IMG/VR virus record: IMGVR_UViG_3300017987_000158
Span: 1-42,467 of that record
DNA length: 42,467 bases
From: a virus
Strand: one strand, 5' to 3'
Positions 6,708 to 15,624 of the stretch are shown here, piece by piece; the first letter of the stretch is position 1, and every line of letters begins with the position of its first letter. The notes under the pieces were generated by a model. That model had not been told where the DNA came from and searched no databases. It saw nothing but the letters and a program-made list of their open reading frames with translations. The position numbers and the translations under genes are program-made.

Positions 6708-9700
6708 CCGATTCTCCTAGTCAGACCTGATGCGGAATGCGACTTCCCAACGTATTCGCGCCCATTGCGGTCGATCACCTTGACCATATAGTCGGCACAC
6801 TCGCGGTAGAACCCGGAACCGAGATAGACCTTGACATCCATGCCGCCAGCCCCTGCCCCAGCGAACGCGGGAGATCGCCCTATCGGCGCAATCGTTTCTC
6901 CTACATGCGCCTTGACTGCTACCGGAGCACCGATCGGCAATGCCGGCATTCCCGGCAAGGCACCGATCTCCCCTCCGTGTTGGAAGCCCGGCGACAAGAG
7001 GTCGAAGAGGAAGGCAGCCAGCCCGCCGCCGATAGCCCCAAGTGCTGCCGCGCCCCACCGGACAGGATTGATCCCTGCGGTCGCCCCGACGATCGCGCCG
7101 CCAACAACTGCTAGGGCGTAGACAAGCGCGCGCTTCAAAAGCCCGATCTGCGTCTCGATTCCAGACAGCTCGGACTTCACGCCATCGAAGTCCATCAGGC
7201 CGCCGAGTTCGTCGATCCAGTTGTCGATGGACGCCGAGAGTTCATTCCATGTTGGGAGGTTCTCTGTCAGCCAGGCCGCGCCCGCTTCGATTGCGTCCAC
7301 AACGCGGTCTAGCCAGTCTGTCAGGTCCTCGATCCACCCGGGGCCTTCCTCAATGAACCATGTGATCCCGCGTTGGATCCAACTGATGATCCCATCGAGC
7401 GTGATCCCGTTGCGTTCGAGGAAGTCCCCGACGATGCGGATGGACTGGTCGGCCGCATCCATGATGTCCGGAAGGCGCGAGGTGATCCACGACCAGAGCC
7501 GCGACGCTTTCTCGCGAACGCCCTCAAGGATGTCCGTCCAGCTTGAGATCCCGAAGCCCTCGAGCAAGCCGATGATCGCCTCTCCGAGTGCCTGGCCGAA
7601 CGGCTCGGCCCACGGCGGGATTTCGATCTCTGCGCCGCCCCCTGTGGAGGGCGGTGGTTCGCCGGGTCGGATGGCTTCATAGCGTAGCCGCTCCATCTTC
7701 CAGCCGATCGGGACGTTGAGGTTCTGTAGCGCCTCCCTCGTTTCATCGTTGACATCGCTCTGGATGCCGAGCCACTCACGGACCACCTTGATTGCAGCGG
7801 CAATCGGCCACAAGAACTCGCCGATCAAGTCGTAGAACGCCTGCCAGATTGGCCGGGCTTCCTCTTGGATTGCCTGATAGGCCGCGCTCTTTTGGATCAG
7901 GCTTGTGAACGAACTGATGAGGGAGCCGACTACTCCGAGGAGGGCATTGAATCCTTCGACCAGCAAGTCCACGCCCTCGAGCGTCGTCATCTTCACCGCA
8001 GATACCGCGAGGTTCGCCAGTGCGCCGAGGATGCCGCCGCCGCCGAGCAGGCCGGCGATTCGGTCAAACGATGAAACGTAGAAGTCAAGCACCTTCTGCA
8101 GCTCGCGCCGCCGTTCCTCAAGGCCGGAAACGAACATGTCAAGCACAGAGCCCGCGAGGCCAAGCGCGCTCGTGATCGCAGCAAGCGGATCGGTAAGTCC
8201 CTTCTTGAATACGTCGAACAAGCCACTAGCGAACGTGCTGACTTTCTCGGGCAGGACGCCAATTGCCTCTTGGATCAGCGCAGACCATCCTTTGTCAAGC
8301 CACTCCGCCGCCTTCTCCTTCCACGTCTTCTCTGGCGCGAAGAATGCCTTGGCCTCCCCTGCGGCCGCCCTCAGGGCCTCCGCCAAGTCAAACTCGCCAG
8401 CCTGTTCGGCGAGCTGGATTCGCTTCTCGAGGACGCCCAGCAAGTCGCCCTCCATGCCGGTCAACATGTTGAGCACGTCAACCTGATTGAGTCCCGCCAT
8501 CCCAACGCCGGCGAGAACTTCGGAGACCGTCTCCGCTTCAGCCGACAGGGCCGGGAAGTCAGCGGACATCTGACGAATTGCCTCTGCTGCTGTCATCCAG
8601 TCGCCGGTAGCGAGCGCCTGTGCGATGGGCGCTGTGAACTGCTCGCGGAATGCGTCAAGCATGGCCGTTGCCGCATCCTTCGCAGCCTGCTCCTGTTCCC
8701 GGCGCGCTTCCTCAGCTGCCCGCTCTTGTTCCCGGAGTGCCTGCTTGGCCTGGGATTCCGCTTCGCGTGCAGCCGTCTCCTTCTCGCGTGCGGCCTTCTC
8801 TTCAGCGGCCTGCATCTCGGCTGCGATCTCCTCGGGGTTCATTCCGCTCGTGTATTGCTGGATGCGCTGGTAGAGCTCTTCGATCGCTGTCCCGGCCTCC
8901 CCTGTGCCAGCGCCCAAGCGCCACATGCCATCTCGCAGCATGGACAGCACGCCCGATGCGCCGGAGATCTCCGAGATACGCTCCGCCATCTCGCCGATGG
9001 AAAGCTCGGCCTCGTATGCCACCTCCTCCGGGATGCCCTTTGGGATACCCGCCCGCGTTTCAAAGGGAGCGTGCGTCGTGGTTGTGATCGTCTGCGTGCC
9101 CGTAGTCAGCTCTTCGATGACTCGGTCGATCTCATCGAAGATCGTCCCGGCCTCGGAGATCGCCTTTGCCTGGAGGCTCTGTGCGAGCGTCTGGGCGGCA
9201 CTAGCGGCCTGACGCATCGAGGATGCAGCCTCGGCCGCGGCGTCGCTTGTGACCCCCAATGCTCGCTCGAGATAGGCGATCGTGCTTTCTGTCTCTCTAG
9301 TCGCTTGGCCGAAGTCCCTCTGTGCCTCCAGCAAGTCACGTTGCTCAACGAGTGCGCCCTCAAGGATGCTGTGGATCTCTCTGAGCAAGTCGGGCTTGTC
9401 TCCCAGTTCATCGGCGAAGCGGACGAACATGTCGACCAGCTCTCTTGTCGGCGTGCCCATTCCCTCAAGCTGGTCCCAGACGTCTCGGAGCGTGCCGACG
9501 GTGAAACCCGCGAGCTGCTCTCCGTCCTGAATCGCTGCAGTCGTGGACCGCTGTAGCTCGTCGAAGGCGTCGACGATCGCCTGCCAGTTCTCCGGGCGGA
9601 GTTGCTCGGGCAGCGCAGCGAGGTTGGCGACAAAGCTCTCTAGCTGCCTCAGAGACGCGCCGATCATCGCCATCTCTGTTGGCTTGCTGTACTGCTGGCT

Positions 9701-12700
9701 CAGTTGATACAACTCGCCAAGGGCGGCAACCGGGTCGTCGAAGTTGAGTCCGCCAAGCGCTTCCGCCAAAGCAGAGACATCCGCGGCGGAGGTCTGGGTT
9801 TCAGCAGCAACGCGGCCGAGGATGTCCTCCAGTATGGCGATCTCGTCTTCGAGCCCTTCCATGCCGAGGCGCTGGAGCTGCTCGAAGTCGCCGAGCAATG
9901 TACGAGCGGCACTTCCGCCGGAAAGCAGGGCCGCCGGGATCTCGCCATACGTTGCGAGGAAATCCTGAAGCGGGGCGAGAGCCTGCGTTGGGTCTTCCTC
10001 CATTGCCGCTCGAAGCTGCTCGAATGCGTCAGCCCACGCCAGGGCGCTCGCTGCATCCTCTGGACTCGGCACCGCGCCCGGTGCCGTGCCTGGTGCTCCG
10101 CCCGGTGCTTCACCCGGCGGTTGCGGGGCACCCCACGTAAAGACCTGCGGAGGCTGCGCACCGAAAGTCGGTCCAGTTCCTGCCGGTGCCGCCCCAGCCC
10201 CGAACGTGATGCCGCTGAATACGGCCGACGCGGCTCCCTCTGCTTCCTCGGTCATCTCTTCGAGGTCGCCAGTAATCAAGGCAATGGTCGCCCGTAGGTT
10301 GAGGAGGTCGGCCTCCCAGGTCGTTGTCATCTGGCTCATGGCTGTCTCGATGTCGCCAAGGACGGGGAACATGCCCTCCCAATCCGCGAAGAGTTCGCGC
10401 AGGCCAGCATTCCACGCGTCCACGGCTTCTCCCAGCGGGAGGTCCATGACCTCCTTCTGAAGGTCAAACAGGGCAATGGAGAACCGATAGAGTGCCCTAC
10501 GGCCTTGGATGTCTAGATCCTCGGTCTCCTCAATGGCCTCTCGGATGGCGATCCGGATCCTCTCGAAAACGCCGGCCAACTGCTGTTCGCTGCCTGTCGC
10601 GACAGCGAGATTCAGCAGGTAGTCGAGTTGGGCGCCGAACGCCTGCAGGCTTCGCTCTGCCTGTGCAACCGGCCTGTCGATTCCCCCACCAGCGAGCGCC
10701 ATCCCGAGGGCGGTAAGCGCAGAGACGAGAGCGAGGATTGGGTTCGTGAAGACAACGATCGCCGCCAAGGCTGCCCCAACGGCTTCGAGCCCCGTTACAA
10801 CCTGACGCCAGTTACCGATCACCCACTCGAAGGAGCCGGCCAAGGTGCTGAAAAGGCTTTCGAGCGCAGTTTCCAGCGCCCCGGACTCCTCAGCCCACTC
10901 AACAACTCTGTTGACGGTTGGGATTAGCGTGTCCTGTACAAGCCTAGTGAGGATCGGGATGACCTTCTCTCCGATCGTGACCTTGAGCAACTCCCACGAG
11001 CCTCGGAGGACTTCGAGCTGGCCGGAGAGCGTTTGCAGGCGAACTTCGGCCATCTCCCGCGCGGCACCACTCGCGTTCTCGAGCAGTGTCACCATCTCGC
11101 GCAGTCCATCGTTGTTCTGAATCAGCGCCGCGAGGGCCGGCCCGGCGCGCTTGCCGACCATTGCGATGACCTCAGCAGTTGTCGCTCCGTGCTCTGTGAG
11201 CACTCCGAGAATCTCCGAGAACTGCAGCAACTCGCCGCCCGGCCCCGTGATGTCCGCGAGGCTCACTCCCATCTCGTGTAGCTGGTCTACAAAGTCACCA
11301 GACGTAGCGATGAGTTCGGAGAAGGCAAAGCGAAGGGAGGTGCCGGCCATCGAGTTGCCGGATACAATGGCTTTCCCGTTCCGCCGCACAATGAGGAGGT
11401 GGTTTGGAACTTCGGCACAGAATACCTCTCCGTCGTATTCAACCCATCCCTCAAACGCCTCGTGGCGCGATCCATCTAGTCTCGCACCATGTGCGCCCGT
11501 GTATTCACTCGGCGTGAACCATGGGTGCGATCGCTTGCGGATATTGACCTTCCATTGGTCAAAACGAGCGCGGATCGGCCGCCCCTCTGATTCCAGATTC
11601 GTCTCATGGCCAGCACGCGCAACCAGGTATATTGATGTAGAGAACCCTAGCTTGAGCGCGGTCTCCATAACATCGTCGCGAAGCTGGATGGAAGATGTGT
11701 AGTATGCTCCGTTTTGGTCTCCGTCTCCTTCAATCAAGGCCGCGAGCAGGAGCCGCAACAACCTCGGAGACCACTCCTTCGCGTACTGTGGAATGCGCTT
11801 TTCATGAGCCTTCCCAAGCCGACGAACTTCATTCCAAAGCTGCTGATTGGTGATCGAAAAGCCATCCTTGCTTTCAACAACAGCCCACGGGAGCATGGCG
11901 AGAACACTGCGCATCCGGTCGCGCACATCCCCAGGGCGCTGAGTGATCCTCACGCGGTAGTTACCGCGATGCACATCCGAACTCCCCTCTGAGATGTACC
12001 ACCCCAGAAATGCCGCCCAAAGCTCAGCGTCGACCTCAAGCGCGGAGACTTCCTTCACCCAACTACCGCGATACTGCTGGAATCCTGGGAGTCGATACGT
12101 AGCAGCATCATTGCCGCGCCATTCCATTGCGCCCGTTTGATAGCGTACTTGCCGCCCAGCAACTTCTTCGGCCGTCAAAACCTCATAGGCCTCTTGCCCG
12201 CGTCCCATAACCCACATCCGGTGATCTGGCGTGACAGACAAGTCAATTGATTGGTTCCGCACTTGATACATGCACCCATTGTGCCGATAGCGCACAAGCC
12301 GCGACGGGCTCTGGTACTCAATCTCGTTGGACTCTGGATTCAATGTGGCAAACTCGTCGTCCATGCGCGCGTCTTGCCACGAGATCCATCCGCGGCGCGT
12401 TAGCACATCCGTCTGGTCGTCGTAACAACCTTGAATGCCAACATCGCCGAGCTTCGCTACAGCAGCCACGGTTTCCTCGAGTGAGAACCCGGCCGATCGC
12501 GCGATGGGTGCGATGTACTTCAGGGATTCGCCAAGCATGGTGACCGTCGTGTTAGAGCTGGCCGCCGCCTGGGCGAGAACGTCAGCAACTCGCGTGCTCT
12601 CAGAGGCTTCGAGGCCAAGCGCGCGGATGGTCTTCGACGCGATGTCCGCCGCCTCGCCGAGGGAGATGGACGCCGCGGCGGCCATGTCGGCAACGCCGGC

Positions 12701-13087
12701 CATTGAGCCGATGATCTCAGTCGTGGAGAATCCCGCGCGGCCCAGCGCCTCCATGCCGGCCGCGATGTCTGTCATGGTGAACTTGGTCGTCTTGCCGAGT
12801 TCCTTGGCCGTCTGCTCAAGCTGCTCGAATTGCTGGGCGGTCGGCTGCGTGACGGCCCGCACGTCGGCCATCGCCTGCTCGAAGCTAGCGGCTGCACTGA
12901 CGACAGAGTTGAGGCCCTTGACTACAGCAGCAATGCCGACGACGCCGATGGCGATCGTGGCGAACTTCGCCATGCGGCCATGCCAGCCGCGAAGCGTGTT
13001 TCCCGCCGCGAGTAGGCCAGCATTGAGCCCCTGCTGGCGGGCCATGAGGTCAAAGTAAGCTGTGCCAAGGGCTTCGCCTTGTGCCAT
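6704..13087 (-). CDS. Tape measure protein interrupted by an intein
   Basis: A protein of 2127 residues, the longest gene, directly after the tail chaperones. Residues 40-220 show the TP901-type tape measure core (ASFEQAMADVRAVT, FTMTDIAAGMEALGRAGFST). At residue 220/579 the conserved motif GIQG-SMAGTSLR is split by a 358-residue intein (221-578). Then come long Ala/Glu-rich helices, a charged coiled coil (EKAAREKETAAREAESQAK) and, near the C-terminus, hydrophobic segments (LVYALAVVGGAIVGATAGI) as in many tape measure proteins. After splicing the protein would have 1769 residues; at about 1.5 angstrom per residue the tail would be roughly 260 nm. The start ATG directly follows the recurrent motif. 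It ends in a GTGA overlap with the next gene. Confidence 0.93.
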   Translation of the reverse strand: MAQGEALGTAYFDLMARQQGLNAGLLAAGNTLRGWHGRMAKFATIAIGVVGIAAVVKGLNSVVSAAASFEQAMADVRAVTQPTAQQFEQLEQTAKELGKTTKFTMTDIAAGMEALGRAGFSTTEIIGSMAGVADMAAAASISLGEAADIASKTIRALGLEASESTRVADVLAQAAASSNTTVTMLGESLKYIAPIARSAGFSLEETVAAVAKLGDVGIQGCYDDQTDVLTRRGWISWQDARMDDEFATLNPESNEIEYQSPSRLVRYRHNGCMYQVRNQSIDLSVTPDHRMWVMGRGQEAYEVLTAEEVAGRQVRYQTGAMEWRGNDAATYRLPGFQQYRGSWVKEVSALEVDAELWAAFLGWYISEGSSDVHRGNYRVRITQRPGDVRDRMRSVLAMLPWAVVESKDGFSITNQQLWNEVRRLGKAHEKRIPQYAKEWSPRLLRLLLAALIEGDGDQNGAYYTSSIQLRDDVMETALKLGFSTSIYLVARAGHETNLESEGRPIRARFDQWKVNIRKRSHPWFTPSEYTGAHGARLDGSRHEAFEGWVEYDGEVFCAEVPNHLLIVRRNGKAIVSGNSMAGTSLRFAFSELIATSGDFVDQLHEMGVSLADITGPGGELLQFSEILGVLTEHGATTAEVIAMVGKRAGPALAALIQNNDGLREMVTLLENASGAAREMAEVRLQTLSGQLEVLRGSWELLKVTIGEKVIPILTRLVQDTLIPTVNRVVEWAEESGALETALESLFSTLAGSFEWVIGNWRQVVTGLEAVGAALAAIVVFTNPILALVSALTALGMALAGGGIDRPVAQAERSLQAFGAQLDYLLNLAVATGSEQQLAGVFERIRIAIREAIEETEDLDIQGRRALYRFSIALFDLQKEVMDLPLGEAVDAWNAGLRELFADWEGMFPVLGDIETAMSQMTTTWEADLLNLRATIALITGDLEEMTEEAEGAASAVFSGITFGAGAAPAGTGPTFGAQPPQVFTWGAPQPPGEAPGGAPGTAPGAVPSPEDAASALAWADAFEQLRAAMEEDPTQALAPLQDFLATYGEIPAALLSGGSAARTLLGDFEQLQRLGMEGLEDEIAILEDILGRVAAETQTSAADVSALAEALGGLNFDDPVAALGELYQLSQQYSKPTEMAMIGASLRQLESFVANLAALPEQLRPENWQAIVDAFDELQRSTTAAIQDGEQLAGFTVGTLRDVWDQLEGMGTPTRELVDMFVRFADELGDKPDLLREIHSILEGALVEQRDLLEAQRDFGQATRETESTIAYLERALGVTSDAAAEAASSMRQAASAAQTLAQSLQAKAISEAGTIFDEIDRVIEELTTGTQTITTTTHAPFETRAGIPKGIPEEVAYEAELSIGEMAERISEISGASGVLSMLRDGMWRLGAGTGEAGTAIEELYQRIQQYTSGMNPEEIAAEMQAAEEKAAREKETAAREAESQAKQALREQERAAEEARREQEQAAKDAATAMLDAFREQFTAPIAQALATGDWMTAAEAIRQMSADFPALSAEAETVSEVLAGVGMAGLNQVDVLNMLTGMEGDLLGVLEKRIQLAEQAGEFDLAEALRAAAGEAKAFFAPEKTWKEKAAEWLDKGWSALIQEAIGVLPEKVSTFASGLFDVFKKGLTDPLAAITSALGLAGSVLDMFVSGLEERRRELQKVLDFYVSSFDRIAGLLGGGGILGALANLAVSAVKMTTLEGVDLLVEGFNALLGVVGSLISSFTSLIQKSAAYQAIQEEARPIWQAFYDLIGEFLWPIAAAIKVVREWLGIQSDVNDETREALQNLNVPIGWKMERLRYEAIRPGEPPPSTGGGAEIEIPPWAEPFGQALGEAIIGLLEGFGISSWTDILEGVREKASRLWSWITSRLPDIMDAADQSIRIVGDFLERNGITLDGIISWIQRGITWFIEEGPGWIEDLTDWLDRVVDAIEAGAAWLTENLPTWNELSASIDNWIDELGGLMDFDGVKSELSGIETQIGLLKRALVYALAVVGGAIVGATAGINPVRWGAAALGAIGGGLAAFLFDLLSPGFQHGGEIGALPGMPALPIGAPVAVKAHVGETIAPIGRSPAFAGAGAGGMDVKVYLGSGFYRECADYMVKVIDRNGREYVGKSHSASGLTRRIG
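11354..12427 (-). mobile_element. Intein with LAGLIDADG homing endonuclease domain
   Basis: In-frame insertion of 358 codons (residues 221-578 of the tape measure protein). Block A starts at Cys221 (CYDDQTDVLTRRGW). Block B is DLSVTPDHRMWV (about 282-293). Two LAGLIDADG-type helices are visible, LGWYISEG (361-368) and LAALIEGDG (448-456), each with an acidic residue. Block F is GEVFCAEVPNHLLIVRRNG and block G ends VSGN578, followed by Ser579 as +1 nucleophile. The usual penultimate His is Gly. Sampled lines of this stretch look lower in GC than the flanks, consistent with later arrival. All splicing residues except that His are present, so splicing is likely but unproven. Confidence 0.92.
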
Positions 13088-13088
13088 G

Positions 13089-13098
13089 GCCTGACCGC
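13089..13098 (-). repeat. Start-associated motif copy 2
   Basis: GCGGTCAGGC, one base before the ATG of the tape measure gene, preceded by AAGGAAG. Confidence 0.8.
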
Positions 13099-13102
13099 CT
13101 TC

Positions 13103-13411
13103 CTAGGGGTGTCTTGTCGGCACCCCCTTCATCCTGCACTCCGCATCGAGCCAGATCTCGTCGTCTACCATCGGGCTAGGAGCCGCCGCGCGGATGACTT
13201 CTATGCCGTCCTCGCCATACATGCCGGCTGGATTCTGTGCGCGCTCTAGCGAGGCCTTGGCGCACACGAGATCTATCGCATAGCCGAACTGGATGTCGTC
13301 CAGGTCCCACACAAACTCGACGCCGAAGATCGCCTTGAGGTTGAGGCCTGCTACAATTCCGGCGTACTCTCGGACGTTGAGTTCGCTTCCAGCTCGGTCG
13401 CGGATTCCCCC
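13103..13411 (-). CDS. Tail assembly chaperone, frameshift extension (T part)
   Basis: This frame has no start of its own where expected. It opens just after a TGA that lies immediately before the GGGGGAA site and runs in the -1 frame past the TAG of the first chaperone gene. Its sequence (NVREYAGIVAGLNLKAIFGV, then EFVWDLDDIQFGYAIDLVCA) looks coding well before its first ATG. A -1 slip gives a fused protein of 329 residues (13103-14091). This is the lambda G/GT arrangement seen upstream of most tape measure genes. The product would help the tape measure protein and tail tube assemble and is usually absent from the virion. Frameshifting is inferred from frames and position. Confidence 0.75.
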   Translation of the reverse strand, partial: GGIRDRAGSELNVREYAGIVAGLNLKAIFGVEFVWDLDDIQFGYAIDLVCAKASLERAQNPAGMYGEDGIEVIRAAAPSPMVDDEIWLDAECRMKGVPTRHP

Positions 13412-14091
13412 GTGTCACCACCTGCCTCTTCAGCAAAGAACTCTTTAGCCGTCTCTGGCTCTTCCCCTGAAATCTCACCATCCCTCATGTTCACAAGGCC
13501 TGTCACGGACAGGAACATCGCATCAAGCAAGTTCCCGTTGTCGCCAGCAAGCCAGCGGTCTACGAAGTCGCGATTGAGTAGAATCTTGTTGCCGGCGCTA
13601 TCAAGTGCCGGCTTGCCGTTGTCTGGGTCAATGACTTGCTCGCCGCCGTGCGCTTGTCGTAGCGACATGGCGATTGCGTCCATCATCAGTTCGCGGTCGA
13701 AGTCTGGGAACAGTTCCTTGGCGTAGGACCCCCACGTTAGGTATATGTTCGACTGCCTCCGGGTTTTGATGAACTCAACATCGCGTTCATCCATGTCCTT
13801 GAAAGGAATGTCCATATCGATCCCGCGCTCAATGGCTTCTGTGATAGTCTTCTTGTGGGCTTCGTCTACTGCCTCGGCCCACCGGACTGCAGCAGTGTTA
13901 CGCAGCGTTGAGAGCGAGAAGTCCATCCGCTCGCCGCGTTCCTTCTGCGCCGCGCGGACCATCTTCTCCAGCTTCGCCTGCCGCCCCAACGAGAGGCGGG
14001 GGAGCTCAACAGCCACCCCCGCCACCTCGAAGGACTTTGAATGCTCGCTCTGCTGTGCCGCCTCATACGACCGCAACAGATTCGACTTCAC
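13351..14091 (-). CDS. Tail assembly chaperone (G-like)
   Basis: A 246-residue protein with a GTG start after GGGGGGAATC. It is helical and acidic (FEVAGVAVELPRLSLGRQA near the start; a Glu/Ser/Thr-rich tail ending TSESTPEL). The FDRELMMDAIAMSLRQAH and LLNRDFVDRWLAGDNGNLLD regions fit tail-chaperone folds. Its place between the major tail protein and the tape measure gene is the standard site of the chaperone pair. A fraction of ribosomes is expected to slip at 13405-13411 to make the longer form. No homologue search was possible. Confidence 0.72.
   Translation of the reverse strand: MKSNLLRSYEAAQQSEHSKSFEVAGVAVELPRLSLGRQAKLEKMVRAAQKERGERMDFSLSTLRNTAAVRWAEAVDEAHKKTITEAIERGIDMDIPFKDMDERDVEFIKTRRQSNIYLTWGSYAKELFPDFDRELMMDAIAMSLRQAHGGEQVIDPDNGKPALDSAGNKILLNRDFVDRWLAGDNGNLLDAMFLSVTGLVNMRDGEISGEEPETAKEFFAEEAGGDTGESATELEANSTSESTPEL
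13405..13411 (-). promoter_or_regulatory. Candidate -1 frameshift slippery site
   Basis: The minus strand reads ACG GGG GAA in the first chaperone frame, a run of five G followed by AA. A tRNA on GGG can re-pair one base back on GGG. The -1 frame has a TGA directly upstream of this site and is open from here to 13103, so any shift must occur between here and the TAG at 13351. No downstream pseudoknot was worked out. Confidence 0.55.
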
Positions 14092-14101
14092 GATTCCCCC
14101 C

Positions 14102-15202
14102 TTACACTTCCGTGAATCCCGGAATCCCCGAAGGCACCAGAGTCACTGTGCGCGTCTGTATGCCGTCTCGCTCAATGCCATGCTCGACCGAGCTGATCCG
14201 GCACGGACACTCCCACCGCTCATAGCTATTCCCCTTGCGGGTGAATGCCACGAGGAAGGTCTCGACGTCCTCTGCGACCTCGGGATAGGTATCCGACCCG
14301 TTCCACCATGTTTCGATCGGGCCGATCTCCTTCGTGTGCATCGTTGGCGTATGCTTGGGATACGCCCCATCGCCGAACTCCGTCGTCTCCCGCATCTCAA
14401 CGCGCTCTGACACGGCGAGGTTTCCGTGTGCCCCGTTCAGCTTCTCGAGGAAACGGAACTCGAGGTTGTCGAAGTAGCTCGTCTGCGAGCCGGCGCCGAT
14501 ACTCGTTGTCACCTTCACCATGACTCGCTGCGTCGTTGCGGGCGCTTCGGTAAAGAGCGACCAGTAGCCCCACTTCGCATCGCCGTACCACTTGTTGTTC
14601 GCTTCGATCGTATCCTGAGCAGAGGCCAACGCTGTTCCGTTGGAATCCTGGAACTCGACGTACAGAGTGCCCGTATTCGTCGTGGGTAGCTTGGCCCACA
14701 CAGAAGCGACGCCCGACACTGACGCTGTGAGCGACGTGTCGAATGTGCGAACCTGGTAGAGGCCACATTCGCCCAAGGCCTTGTTGACGACCTTCGCGCC
14801 GTAGGACCGCTCATTCCAGCCCTTCAGGGCTTCGACCGTTACCGTATCGCCGGCACCAGCCGACGCGACAATCGGCGTCCAGAAGTAGATCTCATAGGAC
14901 TCGTTCGTGTCCATGATGTCTGCGTCGAGTGTTAGCTCGCCGCTGTCTACAACGGCTGCGACTGTCGCATAGGTCGCATCGCTTGTGTTGTGAACGACCG
15001 CCCCAAGCAGATCCTTGGTGAATCCGCCGTCTGCATCGTGTAGCTTGAGCGCCTCTTTGTCATCGGCCTTGCTTGCGAGAATCACCGGCCAGTTGCTCAA
15101 CTCCAAGTCGGAATCGCGCATGAGCTGATACGTCGTCTGCGAAGAGATCTGAACGTCCTTCGCCTTCCAGAGGACGGCGAGATAGCCTTTCTTCGTCGCC
15201 AT
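14102..15202 (-). CDS. Major tail (tube) protein with CBM-like insertion
   Basis: A protein of 366 residues. The N-terminus (MATKKGYLAVLWKAKDVQIS) and the C-terminal 110 residues (HTKEIGPIETWWNGSDTYPE to RTVTLVPSGIPGFTEV) look like a tail tube domain. Residues about 150-260 form an inserted beta domain (SVSGVASVWAKLPTTNTGTL to SYFDNLEFRFLEK) like the CBM4/9 jelly rolls that decorate some phage surfaces. The start of the neighbouring upstream protein (15220-15624) is similar, suggesting two related tube-type subunits. SD GGGGGTGAGGGCAG precedes the ATG. Located just upstream of the chaperones, the normal position. Confidence 0.7.
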   Translation of the reverse strand: MATKKGYLAVLWKAKDVQISSQTTYQLMRDSDLELSNWPVILASKADDKEALKLHDADGGFTKDLLGAVVHNTSDATYATVAAVVDSGELTLDADIMDTNESYEIYFWTPIVASAGAGDTVTVEALKGWNERSYGAKVVNKALGECGLYQVRTFDTSLTASVSGVASVWAKLPTTNTGTLYVEFQDSNGTALASAQDTIEANNKWYGDAKWGYWSLFTEAPATTQRVMVKVTTSIGAGSQTSYFDNLEFRFLEKLNGAHGNLAVSERVEMRETTEFGDGAYPKHTPTMHTKEIGPIETWWNGSDTYPEVAEDVETFLVAFTRKGNSYERWECPCRISSVEHGIERDGIQTRTVTLVPSGIPGFTEV

Positions 15203-15219
15203 CTGCCCTCACCCCCTCA

Positions 15220-15624
15220 CTACAGCCCGACCGTGCTCGGCGTACCGTAGAAGAGCCACGTGATGTTGACCGTCTGCACGTCATCCATCGAGGCACCCCA
15301 CTCGATCGCCTCGCACAGCGCACTGCCGGAAAGGAGAGTCGTTCCGCTCGCTGTATCCTTGATCGTGAGCAGTTTCGAGGTGTCGTTGGTCATGCACGAC
15401 TGTGCAGCAACGATCGCCACGTTGGTCGCATCCCACAGCACCGGCAGTGTCATCCGAATCGGATCGTACATGCCGCCTTCAAAGACCCTGTACGGCACGT
15501 TGCCGTCACCGATGCACGTGAACTCGATCTGATTTCGCGTGCGGCCGACACGGACTTCGCCGCGAGTCTGCACCTGCGTTCCCGAGAACTCTACGTACCC
15601 GAGATACCCCTTCCTATTCGCCAT
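15220..15624 (-). CDS. Tail tube-like structural protein
   Basis: A 134-residue protein starting MANRKGYLGYVEFSGTQVQ, close to the start of the 366-residue protein next to it. It is beta-rich (RVGRTRNQIEFTCIGDGNVP, ASMDDVQTVNITWLFYGTPS) with no membrane segment, as expected for a tail tube or tail-tube initiator subunit. Its SD (GGGGGTGAGGAAAG) lies inside the 3' end of the sulfotransferase-glycosyltransferase gene, and the two overlap by 11 bases, so translation is probably coupled. Which of the two proteins forms the tube shaft is not resolved. Confidence 0.6.
   Translation of the reverse strand: MANRKGYLGYVEFSGTQVQTRGEVRVGRTRNQIEFTCIGDGNVPYRVFEGGMYDPIRMTLPVLWDATNVAIVAAQSCMTNDTSKLLTIKDTASGTTLLSGSALCEAIEWGASMDDVQTVNITWLFYGTPSTVGL

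Noticed and set aside
8270-9556. Long plus-strand open frame (428 codons) and other long plus-strand frames opposite the tape measure gene
   Set aside because: They mirror the GC-rich, Ala/Glu-rich codons of the tape measure gene, have no SD or promoter, and the sequences are low-complexity Arg/Cys/Leu-rich.
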